Source: Chlorops oryzae (taxonomy: Eukaryota > Arthropoda > Insecta > Diptera > Chloropidae). Taken from it: a stretch of DNA of 64,000 nucleotides. Location of the stretch: positions 37,341,502 to 37,405,501 of the forward strand of contig CM035808.1 in assembly GCA_020466095.1 (NCBI GenBank). Reading direction: 5' to 3'. Both the position numbers and the translations under genes were made by a program. The notes under the pieces are model-generated. The model saw nothing but the letters and a program-made list of their open reading frames with translations, was not told the DNA's origin and made no database searches. Positions 44,261 to 56,263 of this stretch are shown one piece after another (position 1 is the first letter of the stretch; the number at the start of each line of letters is the position of its first letter).

Positions 44261-46101
44261 GCTTTGTGGGAAATCCGTTTATTTTCCGTTTCTATTTAAC
44301 TTTTTTATTTGATTTTTTATATTTTGCATTTTGGGCGAAATCAAAAACAAAAAGAAGAAAAAAAAGAAGAATATAAAACATTTTTTTTTTTTAGACGTGT
44401 TAAAAGTTTAAAATTTGATTTTTGGGATTTATTTATAAAAAATTACTTTTCCTCAAAATTGTTCCGAAAAGTAAATGATGCCTTTTCTTATTTCCTCAGG
44501 CACACGCTTTACCTAGCTATTATTATTAAATTTTGTAAATAACTATGTAGAACCTCTAAAGCGTGAACTGTACATAATCTCGCTACCGTTGAAAAGTCAT
44601 TTGCTTTTTTTTTCTCTAAATGAAAAGGTAACTTTTTGCAGTGTAATATCCAGTCAACTCTTTTCCTTTTTTTATATAAAATATTTATAAATAAAATTAT
44701 CGGAAAAATTGAAAGTTCTTTTTTTACGAATTTGTGGCGAAGTGAACATAAAGGAACGAAGTATTTTGCACATTTTTGAACAAAGGTCACCCTATTTTTT
44801 TTTCATTTTTAACGCTTGGAATACTCTCTTTTTCCGCGAAGAAACGCTCCCGGAGAATATTCATTTAGAATAGGGCTGATTATATATATATAGGTGGTTT
44901 TTAGATTCCGTCTAATGCATGAGTTGAATTTAAAAGCGATCGTTTGCTTAACTGAAAGAGGTTTTAAAGAATATTTAAATAAAAAATTTTAATTCAAATC
45001 GAAAATTTTTTGAATTTACTTAATATCGACCGACTTCCGACCGACGTTACCACTCATGATAATGTCTATGGGTTACAATGTTTATGAGTGAAGTGGGTTA
45101 AGACACTGTGATCGTCGGAAATTTTCGTGTGTCTCTTCATCTCTGTACCTGTGTTTAGAATGGGATGTCTTGTTGCGCAAAATTTTCACAATAAATTCAT
45201 TGACCATCAGGATATGGGATATTCCGCTTCTTTAAGGCCTCTATTAATTTCGTTCTTGGAGTACGAAAATATCCGCGTATTGGCGAACTCGCTGCCATTT
45301 CAATCGAACCGATACACACAAGTCTTTTTTCGTTCTTTTGCGGGACAAACAATTTTTCCAATAGTGTTGCACGCCGTCCGACTCTGGATGTAGCGCTTGA
45401 GTCTAAAACGGGCGAGCTTTCGCTGTACGAAAGCGGACTACTTCAGCACTAGAATCCCCAACTGATACGCCTTGTATTTCCGGAAGTTGGCGTCATTTGG
45501 AGATAGCTGATTGGTCTCCCTAATGGGTATTCCCTCAAATGTTTCACGAAATTTGGTTTTATGATATATTGGCCTAACCCCGTTCACTCTATTATTAGAA
45601 CCTAGATTCGAATTTATGCTTTCAGCACTATCACTGGAGTTCTTGTTTGATATTGTTTACACAGCCTTTTCAAATTCACTATGAGAGCCATCACTGGCCT
45701 TACTGCCACTTGCATTTTCAATTATAATGATATGACTTTGATTCTTGTTCATAGCCTGATCATTCGGTGAATAGAATTCATCGGCAGACATTGATGAGCC
45801 TTCAGACTCGTTGTTTCTTTTTTTCTTTGAATACTTGGCGTCATTACCCAAATGGTAATTCGAGGTCAGCGTTTGCGGTCAGTACAAAATCGGGCACTGC
45901 AACTACAACGGTCGAATAAGTTTGATCCCAACAGCTAGATTCGAACAATAGGTTTGATCACAGCAATTGGATTCAAACATTAGGTCATTGGCGTACAGTA
46001 CGTTTAAAAATTTGTAAAAGTAAAAGCTATAAGATCGTATGACGTACATAATTTTTATTTAGTAAAAAGTTTTTTCAAAATATTATTTATAAAAATTTAA
46101 A
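44261..46101. other. Spacer between ERp44 and HIU hydrolase
   Basis: The first 700 bp are AT-rich 3' UTR-like sequence. TTTCCGGGGAATA...ATTTAGAATAGGGCTGA at 43850-43885 (ERp44 intron 6) and TCCCGGAGAATATTCATTTA at about 44849-44880 share a repeated block of unknown kind. A coding-like relic lies at 45200-45851. Confidence 0.5.
45200..45851 (-). pseudogene. Degenerate coding relic, family not recognised
   Basis: On the minus strand a Ser/Asn-rich frame (SADEFYSPNDQAMNKNQSH) runs to a stop at 45657 and then continues in the same frame through RPIYHKTKFRETFEGIPIRE to about 45390. Further down, MAASSPIRGYFRTPRTKLIE appears near 45305 in another frame and ends at a stop. The residue make-up looks like real protein interrupted by stops. 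I do not recognise it; a retroelement gag fragment is one possibility. No introns or partner domains are visible. Confidence 0.4.
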
Positions 46102-46567
46102 TTAAGTGCCACGGTAAGTGGTATATCCAAATGGATTCAAGAGCAGTGGTACATGATAGTGTTGACCCTGCTGGCATTCTATTACGATCTCAATGAAGGG
46201 GTAAAAACTTTTTATATTTTGACTCTTAAAGTAATCATTCGTTTCAAAGTGGAGTTTATAAATTCCATTAAAAAAATTATCCGCCATTAGGAATTGGGAC
46301 ACACGTCCATCGGTATTGGTGGCTTGTTGGTTAAGTTGTTGCCAAGCGTTATTTTCCAAGCGATAAAGTGTAATCTTAACATTGGCAGCTGCTTTTCCCA
46401 ACGACGTATCGAGTACATGCGAAGAGATCGTACGCGTCTCGGGATTGTTCACATTTTCGGCATCGGGCATCTGAAAAATTGTATATTTAATGTTAAAATT
46501 TTGGTATCTCCAAATGTACCTGATTTGTCTCGACCCGAACGCGAACGCGTTCCCAACCACTGCTCAT
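46102..46567 (-). CDS. 5-hydroxyisourate hydrolase (transthyretin-like)
   Basis: It hydrolyses 5-hydroxyisourate, the product of urate oxidase, in the urate-to-allantoin pathway (often peroxisomal). Exons are 46567-46520 and 46470-46102, giving 138 residues. Exon 1 encodes MSSGWERVRVRVETNQ; a second ATG opens exon 2 and would give a 122-residue form. The family signature SSHVLDTSLGKAA includes the active-site His (34). The strand block NFFNGIYKLHFET and the C-terminal tetrapeptide YRGT follow. The family hallmark is YRGS, so the last residue is a Ser-to-Thr change. Transthyretin proper lacks this tetrapeptide, so the enzyme assignment is secure. Confidence 0.93.
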
Positions 46568-47940
46568 TTTAGTATGTGACAAGTGACAAGATTTTCTGTT
46601 CACGCGATAAGACTTTCTTCTAACATTAATTAAATATTTACCTAAAAATTGACTTCTAACCAGATAAGATATGCGTTGCGAGATTCACGAAAGCATTCAG
46701 TTTTGATTGAATCAAACAAGGAATGATTTAAGACTTATAAGTTTGAAATATTCAACTTGCTTTAAAAGATGCTCCAAAGCGAAATATAAAATAATGCTCT
46801 TGTAAGCTGATTACGAGGGAAGATTAGTAATTTTCGATATAGGTCGGAATACTCACATTTCTTTACTTAAAATGAGAGCAGAAGTTTTTTTTATTACATG
46901 TACTCTTTTACGAAAGTGATAAACCTGATTACCTTTGGACTGTTCAAATTGGGGCTGTTTGGATTTTTCTTGTTTTTTTTTTTTCAATAAAAATTTTGAG
47001 CACAAATGAACGAAGCTCTTGAAATCTCTTATATACGTAGTTTGTTCAATATATTCATATATCTCCTTAACACTTTACCCAAACAATTGAGATGCAGTTG
47101 GTCACAATAAATGCACTAAAATTTGTTCGATGAATAGAGTTATGGGTATATTTTTCTGGGTTTTACAATAATTTAGTTTTAGTATTTTTTTATTTTTAAT
47201 TCAGTGACAAAGAACAAAAGACCTATCGCGAAGCTATAATAGAACATTTCTGAACTTCATTCACATTCAGCGAGAATTTTATCTTGTTTAGCAATTTCAC
47301 TCGGGACGTAGTTGATAAGAACAGTTGACCGCAATGAAGGATAAGAACAAGAGGCTTTCTGCAACAACATGCTACAAGTGGGCTTGTCTTGCGGCCAAAG
47401 TGCTCAATTAATACTAAAACTACATGGCAATGAGAAAGACTTGCGATTAATAATATCGCACCCCGGCAATTAAAGAGACACAACTCCAAGTTTGTCAATT
47501 TTTCAGAAAACCCGAAAAACAAAATGCGTGGCAGTGTCAAAGCAAAAAGAAAGTCATGACGTGTTTTTTTCTGCTTTTATAATAACAAAGTCGGAAAAGA
47601 TTTTTTCGTGCAGGTAGACAGGTGCCTTAGAACAAGATTCATACCATATCTTAAAATTAACAAATTTAAAGTTGTGTCACTTTAGTTGCCGGAGAGCCAT
47701 AGGTCATATAGCTTTGCTAAAATATATATATTTTTTAAATGAAATTGGGATCATTAAAAAAAAAAAATACTAACATTATTTCATTAACAAGAGGTACTTA
47801 AGTCAAACTTATTTTCACGGTCATTCTACATACGTTCAAATCCTGATACTTCGTTAAAATCAAAGCTTAATTGAAATATAATACATATTTAATCATATAC
47901 ACATATTTCTTAATTTAAAAAAATTAATTTCTTTTTTCTG
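46568..47940. other. Spacer between HIU hydrolase and TRM5
   Basis: This 1.4-kb spacer is AT-rich. A less AT-rich patch at about 47270-47540 has short frames on both strands (for example QVGLSCGQSAQLILKLHGNE on the plus strand) but no start, family match or conserved motif that I recognise. I see no repeat boundaries. Confidence 0.45.
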
Positions 47941-49386
47941 TCATCTATGTATTACTTTTGTTTCTTTCTCATCTTCTAAGGCGTATTCGGCTTTACGTTT
48001 TAATTGAAGATCCACTTTCTCCTTTGAAGTCAGTAACTCCTTCGTAAGACGAAAACTTATACGATACATGTCTTTATTTGGTGCGACATTTCGTACAAAA
48101 CTTGCAGACTCCATTATTCCGTCCAGCGTTGTTCCCAATTTCTCTTCCACTAGAGAAATTGCCAATGCTTTCGTATCCGCTCCTTTGGCGAACGTGTACA
48201 CATGTACCAAAGCAAAATCGCCTTCATTATAATTTATTGAATTCAATTCTTCTTGCGTGAATAAACCACAAAATGCATCTAAGAACTCCACTGCTAACGC
48301 CGGCAGATTCATTGCCACGTGTATCTTATAATTTTGTCTTGAAGATTCATCCGAATTTTTTCTTTTCAAACGATTTAGGAGATCATTTTTAAGATCTTCA
48401 AGTATGAAATCTCGTCCATCTTTGTTGAAAAGTTGCGCATACTCGGTGCATTTGTTTCGTTTAATGTTGTGCTGTAACCAACGGAAACTTTCGGGATTCA
48501 GGTCATTTGCCAATACATGGCAACGTTTTTTCGCTGCAGGAACACTGAATGGTCCAACACCAGCAAACACATCATATAAGACATCGTTCGTCTTTAACAT
48601 ATCAACAATGCGCTGATGCTCCGTTGATAGCCGCGGATTCCAATAAACACGTGAAAAATCGAATTCGAAAGCAATACCATTCTCTTTCGTAATGACTTGA
48701 TAGTCAGGCTCTCCATAAAGTAGCTCAAATTCAAAATTCCTATAGGTGTTGTCAATGTTCGCAGCTTTATTGACCACCGTACGGATTCCGCTTAACTTAT
48801 CTGCGAAAACTTCGGCTATTAAATGCTTGTAAGGCATCAGATGTTCCCTTAAATTCAAGTGAATAATGTGTCCAATGCGGGAGTACGATGCGAGTCCTTC
48901 TACTTCTTTTGCTAAAACAGAATCAAGGATTTCATCAGCTCTCCAATTAGCATAACTTAAATCTAAAGTGTTAAAACAAAAATTCGTTGGTCCAACATTA
49001 TGCTGCTCCAGCTTCTCAGTGGGCAAGGAGTCCCAATTAGTAACACATGCAGGATGTAGCAGAATCTCTTTAAGAATAGTGGTAGTTGTATCGTCATTTT
49101 TCTCCTCAATGTTACGAACTGGTCGCAGCTGTTGCATCTTAAGTAGCTTTTCCTTCAGAATCGGCAAAATACGACTTGTACACTCTTCTCGTACTCGAAG
49201 GCATGGAACAGTTATGCGTTTTTGAAAGACCTCTCTGCATAGTTCTTTCATTCCACAAACTTCTGCTGGAGGTTGCAGTTCCTTACATTCCATGACCTTC
49301 CAGTAATAACGTGTGCGTGGGAAATGTCTTTCAATTTTATGAAATTGAATGTTGAGGAGCTTAAATCGCTGAAGCAGGCTGATCAT
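47941..49386 (-). CDS. TRMT5: tRNA (guanine37-N1)-methyltransferase TRM5
   Basis: TRM5 methylates G37 next to the anticodon, using S-adenosylmethionine, in nucleus/cytosol and mitochondria. It is a single intronless frame of 481 residues from the ATG at 49386. The N-terminus (MISLLQRFKLLN, Arg-rich to residue 31) may be a mitochondrial presequence; the second Met at residue 32 could start a cytosolic form. Family blocks are GHIIHLNLREHLMPYKHLI (172-190), FDFSRVYWNPRLSTEH (242-257), the SAM-binding DVFAGVGPFSVPAAKK (272-287), NDLNPES (294-300) and MNLPALAVEFLDAF. The length is normal for the family. Confidence 0.95.
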   Translation of the reverse strand: MISLLQRFKLLNIQFHKIERHFPRTRYYWKVMECKELQPPAEVCGMKELCREVFQKRITVPCLRVREECTSRILPILKEKLLKMQQLRPVRNIEEKNDDTTTTILKEILLHPACVTNWDSLPTEKLEQHNVGPTNFCFNTLDLSYANWRADEILDSVLAKEVEGLASYSRIGHIIHLNLREHLMPYKHLIAEVFADKLSGIRTVVNKAANIDNTYRNFEFELLYGEPDYQVITKENGIAFEFDFSRVYWNPRLSTEHQRIVDMLKTNDVLYDVFAGVGPFSVPAAKKRCHVLANDLNPESFRWLQHNIKRNKCTEYAQLFNKDGRDFILEDLKNDLLNRLKRKNSDESSRQNYKIHVAMNLPALAVEFLDAFCGLFTQEELNSINYNEGDFALVHVYTFAKGADTKALAISLVEEKLGTTLDGIMESASFVRNVAPNKDMYRISFRLTKELLTSKEKVDLQLKRKAEYALEDEKETKVIHR

Positions 49387-50461
49387 TCAAATGTTTTTGT
49401 GCACATTTATGGTACTTTTAGTGCTGCAATTATCGGCATTCGCGAATGCGAATGCGAATATGGAGTTTTCGGTTTTATTGTGGGGGGTTAAGTTGAAAAG
49501 GGTCAGCTCTTTGTCCAAACGTAATTTAACGTGACGAACGAACCTGTTGAACTTACAATTTTTGACGTGTCAGCTGATAGTTTAGAAAGAAAGTTGCCCA
49601 ATGCTCTCTTTTTGGCTTGGAAGCATCTGATACGTTAACGCAGTTTGACTATGTGCTGCCTGTCAGTTAGAGTTGGCAGTTCTAGTTCATTTGAATGATC
49701 GATTATATTAGTTTATTCTATCATCGCGAACTAGTTCTTTTAGTTCACGATCGTGAATAAATTTATTGAAATTGAATGAGTGGCAGCACTTATATTTGAA
49801 TTCAGAGAAAAAACGGGCGAGTTCACATTTTCGAGAGTTTCCATTTACTTTTCGGTAATATCATCATCAAAGACTGATAAGCACTTGGACTTCAGTCTAT
49901 ATTCCAGCTGATTATGTTCGCAAAATATTTGACAAGTTTCGCAAAAAACTTGCGAGTATTCGTGAATGCGAATACAAGCCTTCGTTGCAACACAAGTAGT
50001 TATATGAATGTAGGGATGTGTGAATTCGATGGTCGATTGTTAGGAAAACGATTAATAGTCGATTTTTTTATTTAAATTAAAATCCGAAATTAAAAAAAAA
50101 ATTTTTTTTGTACTATAGATTTAATCTGGATTATTCTTTCATTATTGAATAATGAATGATAAATAAATAACTATCTAATTTCACAAGGGCTCATTATATA
50201 CATTTTAAAAAAAATCTCATTTTTCCATTTGCGTATTGTCATTTTGAGTCAATCAAAAGTCACGTGTTGGTAGTTTAAATTTATTTAAATAAATTCATTT
50301 TAATTGCTCGGACATATTTATAAAATTTATTTGGCTACGATTCAAGCTCAGAAATGAAAGTAATTAAAAGAGCATACTATTAAAGAGAGAGAGAATCAAA
50401 ATTTGAACACATTTTTAAAGGATATTGTACATACATAGGTACCAATAAATTTCAACCGAAC
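49387..50461. other. Spacer between TRM5 and the dioxygenase gene
   Basis: No gene. ATTCGCGAATGCGAATGCGAA-like motifs occur at 49438 and about 49955. TAGGGATGTGTGAATTCGATGG at about 50012 resembles the starts of the TAGGGATG elements at 23492 and 33097. An A/T-rich tail follows. Confidence 0.45.
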
Positions 50462-53044
50462 TTACGTTTGCTTCATTTTAAGAACTCTTATTTTTGAATA
50501 TATTATATCCCAATCGACATAGGCACCAATCATATGCCGCTTATTTTGTGGGGAATCCTCATAAGCTGTCCGTCCATGTAACATACGAAGATTGTTGAAA
50601 ACGAAGACATCTCCAGGCGTTATTTTAAATTCAATAGTTTCATCATAGGCGATTTCCAAGAATTTATCATAGGCTTCATACCATGGCCCAACCATTTCCA
50701 ATGGTATCGAAAAGTGACTGTCCCGTTTGGTTATATTATGATCAATACGATGATAGTTTCCATCTACATCCAAGCTAAAAATGACACACATAGAGAAAAA
50801 TACTCATTCTGAAAAGCTATCCTCCATACCATATCACTGGTCCGCGCCATAAATTATGAAATTCCATGCCATTATCCTCGCCGATGTCATGCCAATCAAC
50901 TGGAGTCTGCGAGAGAATTTCATAAAAGGTTGAATAGTTTTGTCTAAGCTTCTCAGCAACATAGAATCCATCTGTCATGGTAGTTGAACCACCTTTCGAC
51001 TGAGATTGCACCAGACAATGCAGTATATTTATGCCCGCCTTAAGAAGTTATATTTATGCAAAAAAAAAAAACAACGATTTAAATGTAATAAAACTTTTAA
51101 AAGTACGTTTCCTTTATATAAAGTTCAAAGCGCAGAAGACTCCGCTCTGAAATGCGGAAGTAACCACCTAACATTATATATACCTTATATTCATAGTAAG
51201 GCATGTCTGTGTGAAGACCCAACGGTGTCATCATATAAGCATAGTTTCGTGCATTTTCTTTCGATTTCACTTCGAAAAGTTCTCTAGAGGGGCAAAAAGA
51301 AAAATTTTTGTAGGATTTCAGGAACTACTCTCTGTATCACATACCCATAAGTTGTGCGTTTAATAAAACCGATTCGATTGGCCAACTGCCGGGCAACGGT
51401 CTCATCATGGGGTGCATTCTTTATTATTGCAAATCCTTGTATAGCAACTGCCTCGAGCCAAGCAAGCAGAGCTGAAACGAAACAATAAATAAGAATTTGA
51501 AGGAGTCTTGAATATTTTTTCTTAAAACCGCAGAAGTCAGCAGGCTAAAGCATTTCTAAGTACAACATTTCAAACTATACTTACAGCTAATTATATTAAT
51601 TAATATATAATATATTATAATACTTTGAACCGAAATCATTTCTTATATGTATGCTGACGTCTTGATCAACTACGTGACGGATTTCTAGCATAATTTAAAA
51701 TATATTAGGTCTCACGAATAGAATCATCGAAAAATAGGGAAATAATCAAACGATGATGTGCATATAAACCTTGCGATTAAAAATAGATTAAAAATCGGTT
51801 TATTCTTTTGAAAAAAAAAAACAATATATATATGTATATATATATATATATATATACTTTGAAGTTGATTGCGGCATTTAAAACTGCTAAAGTAAAAAAT
51901 TCGTGGCATCATTTGAATGGAAACGCAAATTCATGCATTTGCATTAGCTATAGTATTCTTATCAATATATAATTAGCAATTCAGAAGTCCCAAGGACAAT
52001 GACATTTTGATTTATATTAAAATACTTTGAGATGATTATAAATGAAGATAGAATTCTTTTAGATCATATTTCAAATCCATTGAGCTCCGAATGCTTTTCG
52101 GAGCAAAAAAGCTGAATCATATGATTGTAATCATGATTAATTGGTTAATTGGAGTCACAAAACTTTAATCAAATTCCTTCTTGATCTTTGGCACTCTCAA
52201 TGGGACCTTTTTCGTCAATGGGGGTTCCAATCGTATAAAGTGCGTAGGCCAATGAAGCTACATAGTATTATCAAGACAGGCTTTCATACTAAGGGCCGTT
52301 TTCTCATCCTACTTTTAATCTCTATCTGCCAGTTAAATTTCAATTTCTTTGACTTATTAATCAAATTTGTATGAAATTATCATCAGGATATTTTAACTTA
52401 TAGATAAAAAAAAAAAGATGAGAAAACGGCTCTAAATGTATTAATTTCTTCTAGCTAATAAGGCAATTCACAAAGTCTTCTAAAATCCCTTTTAAATTTA
52501 TGCCCAGCTAAATTGAGTGTTTTTAATTAATTTTAATTTATAATTCAAATATTTACCCTCCATCACACCTACCATTGTCATCTTTGAGTATACTCCGAAA
52601 CTCAAAGGTGTTCCAGACTTTGTTCACATCATTTTTCCCCCATAATTGTGCGGGTGGCTTGTACATTTCATTCAAATACCGCTTACGTTGTTTAGGTGAA
52701 AAATCACGTTCTTTTAGCCAATTAATCCCATAAACCGAACGATGTTTATCCTGCCAATCGATGGTTATTGTATTTTGATTTTCCTGTAGGCTCACAGAAA
52801 GGATTTCATGATTTTGATTGGCACGTTCCCAGTTAATCTTTCGACTTTGCGTACTTTCGTGAAAACATTCAGAGCATTGACAATTGTCGCGCAACCAAAC
52901 ACTCGGAAATTTCATAGGTTCCTGATTTAATTCACCAGTTTGAACAGTAACGATTTTATTATCATCATCAATGTTTAAGGAGCGCTTCGAAAGCGTACAG
53001 TTATTTTTTTCCGACGAAATATGGAAATATGATTTTCGATACAT
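50462..53044 (-). CDS. Gamma-butyrobetaine dioxygenase-like 2-oxoglutarate oxygenase
   Basis: A member of the Fe(II)/2-oxoglutarate family whose best-known enzyme makes L-carnitine from gamma-butyrobetaine. Five exons on the minus strand (53044-52573, 51471-51345, 51283-51184, 51038-50830, 50774-50462) give 406 residues. The first ATG gives MYRKSYFHISSEK. The N-terminal zinc site is visible in LRDNCQCSECFHES (Cys 55, 57, 60). The catalytic domain has the HxD pair in LGLHTDMPYYEY and the distal His in MLHGRTAY; the downstream Arg is in NKRHMIGAY. The sequence resembles BBOX1 more than trimethyllysine dioxygenase (ILHCLVQSQSKGG, DGFYVAEKL), but substrate is inferred. Intron 1 (1.1 kb) holds a MITE and a (TA)n run. 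Confidence 0.9.
51824..51857. repeat. (TA)n microsatellite in the dioxygenase intron 1
   Basis: About 34 bp of TA repeats with one G interruption. No other significance is seen. Confidence 0.85.
52293..52432. mobile_element. MITE family B in dioxygenase intron 1 (140 bp, TAA-flanked)
   Basis: Ends GGGCCGTTTTCTCATCC and GATGAGAAAACGGCTC are flanked by TAA (52290-52292, 52433-52435). It is the inverse-orientation relative of the ERp44 intron copy: both share ATCTATCTGCCAGTTAAATT or its complement. Confidence 0.85.
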
Positions 53045-53878
53045 TTTCACGAGACGTTTCAAGTGGAACTGAGAATTTTTGAATGAAGGTAAAGAATTTT
53101 GTATGCTGCACTTTTTTCCATTACTGATAAGGTGAGCTTGTAAATTACACAGTTCAACCAATTAAATGTATATAGTTTGGGTGATGATGTTTCGTTAAGA
53201 TCTTTGTGTGAGAGTGGCTTTGGTCAGCACCACAAATATTTCTTTAAATTTTTTCCTACGTTTTTAGTAATTGTATTTTTTAATTAATTTTCAGTACGTT
53301 CATTTTCAATGTCAAATAATGTTTGTTTTTTTTTTTACGAGTTCGAGGTTTCTAATCCTTTGATTTTTTGAAGTTTTATTACCCTTTATGGCATGACCAA
53401 TTTTTGAAGAATTTTATTACCCTTTATGGTATAACAGCTGTTATTTTATCTGAAAAATTTTAATTGAATATATGAAGTATATAAAGTTTCTTTTATATTA
53501 AAAATTAATTTTGCAGTGAAAATGAACTGACGGATTTACTAAAGAATTGATGATAGCACCAAATATGTTAGCAACGCCAACACGAAAAAGTTCGTCTCGG
53601 ACCTACAAAAAATAGCTCGTCTCGGACCTACAAAAAATAGTTCGTGTCTGACCTACACAAAATAGTTCCTATTATACATAACAGAAAATATTTAACAAGC
53701 AATTTGCGGTTTTAATAATGTAAAGGCCACTTTCCCACGATAAGAAAACCAATACCAGATTCAAATGATTAAATGATCGGGTTAACCATTCGATAATCTC
53801 ACTTTACTCTTCATAGGCGCATTTTCCACATTGAAATCAAGTTGAAACACATCATTTCAAAATTATTTAAAAGTATAA
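53045..53878. other. Spacer upstream of the dioxygenase gene, with short tandem repeats
   Basis: No gene. It contains two copies of TTTTATTACCCTTTATGG spaced about 36 bp apart (53374 and 53412) and three tandem 25-bp units at 53591-53665. The promoter of the dioxygenase gene and the 3' flank of RPP21 must lie here. Confidence 0.5.
53591..53665. repeat. 25-bp tandem repeat, three units
   Basis: Units starting TTCGTCTCGGACCTAC and ending AAAAAATAG occur at 53591, 53616 and 53641. The first two differ at one base and the third at a few. No known element is recognised. Confidence 0.8.
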
Positions 53879-54421
53879 TTACTTTTCCTTCAGTACTTTA
53901 TTCACATTTGATGCGTTTTCATCCATTTCTGTTTTCCTCGCATTATATACGATTTCTTCCGTTATGGAACATGGGTTTTCTAACCAAAACTCGTAATTGG
54001 GATTCACAAGAAACCTACGACTATAATTACACAATTTACATGTCATTACTAATGCCGCTTGATCATCTAGCTCCTCAATGTGATCACTATTCAGAAATTT
54101 CTTTCGATTGCGTTTCGTCGGTTGTATTTCCAAATCCGTGGTAATGCCTGGTCTTTGAGCAAGAGCACAACGTTTGCATAAGTCTCGTTTGAGGTCGGGA
54201 GAGCTAGAATGCAACATATATTAAAAATATATTTTAATGTCTATATTAATCACTTACATCCTTAGTTGAGCCTTACGTCCAATACTTAAGCATTGTTGGC
54301 CATAGTTAGCCCCAAGTACTGGATTTTTCTTGGCCATCAGCATTGATGCTTGATAGAGGAAGTTCATGCGACTGTAAGTTTCCTTGTTTGGGATTGGTGG
54401 CTGGTTTTGATTTTTCGACAT
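53879..54421 (-). CDS. RPP21: Ribonuclease P protein subunit p21
   Basis: RPP21/Rpr2 is a zinc-ribbon subunit of nuclear RNase P, which matures tRNA 5' ends, and in some lineages of RNase MRP. Exons on the minus strand are 54421-54258 and 54203-53879, giving 162 residues. The start MSKNQNQPPIPNKETYSRMN is the first ATG. Exon 1 has the helical FLYQASMLMAKKNP region; exon 2 has DLCKRCALAQRPGIT and MTCKLCNYSRRF, so the four zinc cysteines are at about 64, 67, 110 and 113. The Lys-rich segment between them and the length fit the family. A DRE-like TATCGATA lies about 80 bp upstream. Confidence 0.88.
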
Positions 54422-54501
54422 TGTTGCCTTTTTTTAGTTCCTGATTTTTTTGAAAACATACAATTCATTTGTTTTAGAGCTGGAGAAACTATCGATGGCA
54501 C

Positions 54502-54509
54502 TATCGATA
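54502..54509. promoter_or_regulatory. DRE-like palindrome TATCGATA upstream of RPP21
   Basis: A perfect 8-bp DREF-type site sits between two further ATCGAT motifs (about 54490-54518), 80-90 bp upstream of the RPP21 ATG. The position and clustering suit a fly housekeeping promoter. Activity is inferred. Confidence 0.5.
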
Positions 54510-54807
54510 CATCGATGGTTTCAAAGAGGCCTTTTACATTAGTCAATAGTTGACCGTCAATTCTCATTTTCAGTACAAAACGATAACATATCGTTATCGA
54601 AAAGTTGAGCGTTTTTTGGTTGCACGTACTCGCTCAATCCGTCTTTGCTCTCTTTCGTTTATCGCATGCAATTATATGTTATTACTTATTTTTCTTGATC
54701 CATATTTTAGGGTCTTACATTCTTGTATGTACCGAAAACTATTAATTGAAGACAAATTTTTATGTTATAAGATATGAAGAAAAATGTGATGAATATAATT
54801 AAAATTT

Positions 54808-54984
54808 AAAGCGAAACTCCATAAACGACGGAAACGACGGTTGTTGCGGTATTCGCGGCAAAGATGAAAATATTTGTGCTGCTTCCATTGAATCAATGTA
54901 TGGAAATGCATTTAAATGGAAGCAGCTACATTTCTTCCGCCTAAAATGCTTGAAATGTTCCGTCGTTTATGGAGTTTCACCTTT
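54808..54984. mobile_element. MITE with GAAACTCCATAAACGACGGAA ends
   Basis: Inverted ends GAAACTCCATAAACGACGG and CCGTCGTTTATGGAGTTTC enclose about 177 bp. A secondary inverted pair in the core (GCTGCTTCCATT...AATGGAAGCAGC) strengthens the foldback. No transposase. Confidence 0.75.
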
Positions 54985-56263
54985 ATTTTTTTAACAATAT
55001 GAAAATCACCTAGATAGTTTACTCCTCCAAATCGTTAATAGAATATATTTTCAAACAGAACAATTTAACAGCTACTCACTAAAAATAGTCTTTTTCAAAA
55101 AGCATTTTTAATTCAAGCATTTTGAAATACTCCTTAGCATCAATAATTAAATCCATTAAAACAAAATTGGAAGTACTGTATATATGTTTCTGCTATCAAC
55201 CCTTAATCAGAGATTCATAATTTATTTTGCTAATATTTTATAAAATATCACCCCTGTGTGGAAGAGGAAAATGTCATAAAAGGCAAACGAAGCAAAGAGT
55301 ATAGATATAGAAGAGGCGGCATTTCGCGTTACGCGCTCTACGCTTTTCACTCATTCGTTTTTCACGCATATCGAAAGAATATGAACTTTTTTCGCAACAG
55401 AACATAAACAAAACAAAGATGAGAAAGGAAAGAGAATATGCGAAAAATGGCTTTGCAACCAAAACCAGTTCTGGCTTTCCTTTCTCTTTCACTCATTAGC
55501 ATTTCGCGAGTTGCCGTCGCTCACGTTGTGTGTTCATTTTTTTGTCGTTTCGATTGAACGGAATATGAGAACGGGAGAGTGTGCGTTCACGTACACTTTA
55601 CGTTCGCTTACACTTAGCCTACGTTTGTACTTGGACGTTGTGTGCTTCGAACATTTTTGGCTCCTTGAAAATCAAATATCATTTTTCGAGTCTGCTGCTT
55701 ATGTTGTTTATCTGTTGCTACCCGTGCAACGTAGCGAAGCCGCCGTTCGGTTTTGTAGAGTGCTTTCCATCAAGCGATTTACGGAAAAGTGGAGGTCTTG
55801 TCGGCTGTAAGATGCTTGTTTGAAAATATATGTTCTTTTGAAAGTTGTTATAAAAGTAATTGGTTAGCTCTGAATTTTATTTTTAACGTGTAGGGCCGTT
55901 AAAAAACGTAGTTAAAACAATATTTTTACGCGTTTTTGCCATCAGTCTTTACATTCCCTAGAAAATAATAATATTTTCTGTAATGAAACTTAACCATTAT
56001 CCATAATTCTCACTTGTAAAAACGTAAAGGGCTAACCCTTTTTTTGTAACCCTTTTCTGCCGAATGGCAGAAAAAATACATTTTATAAAAACAAATTTTT
56101 AGAAACATAAATAAATAAATTAATTCGGAAACATAAATATTATATATAATTCCCTCGGCGAACTAGCAAAGAGGATTTATCCTAGGCGAAATTTTTAGCG
56201 CCTTCTTACTTTTTACTTCTCTCCTACGTTCTCCCCCGTAATATCATTAAGCAACATATAAGT

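Noticed and set aside
45127..45393. 88-residue plus-strand frame
   Set aside because: No motif or family match, and it overlaps the more protein-like minus-strand relic.
47223..47540. 105-residue minus-strand frame between HIU hydrolase and TRM5
   Set aside because: Cys/Leu-rich with no recognisable domain or splice context; short frames on the other strand look equally plausible, so nothing is supported.
52573..53161. Start of the dioxygenase gene upstream of 53044
   Set aside because: The frame is open to about 53161, but the first ATG is at 53044, which gives a normal family length.
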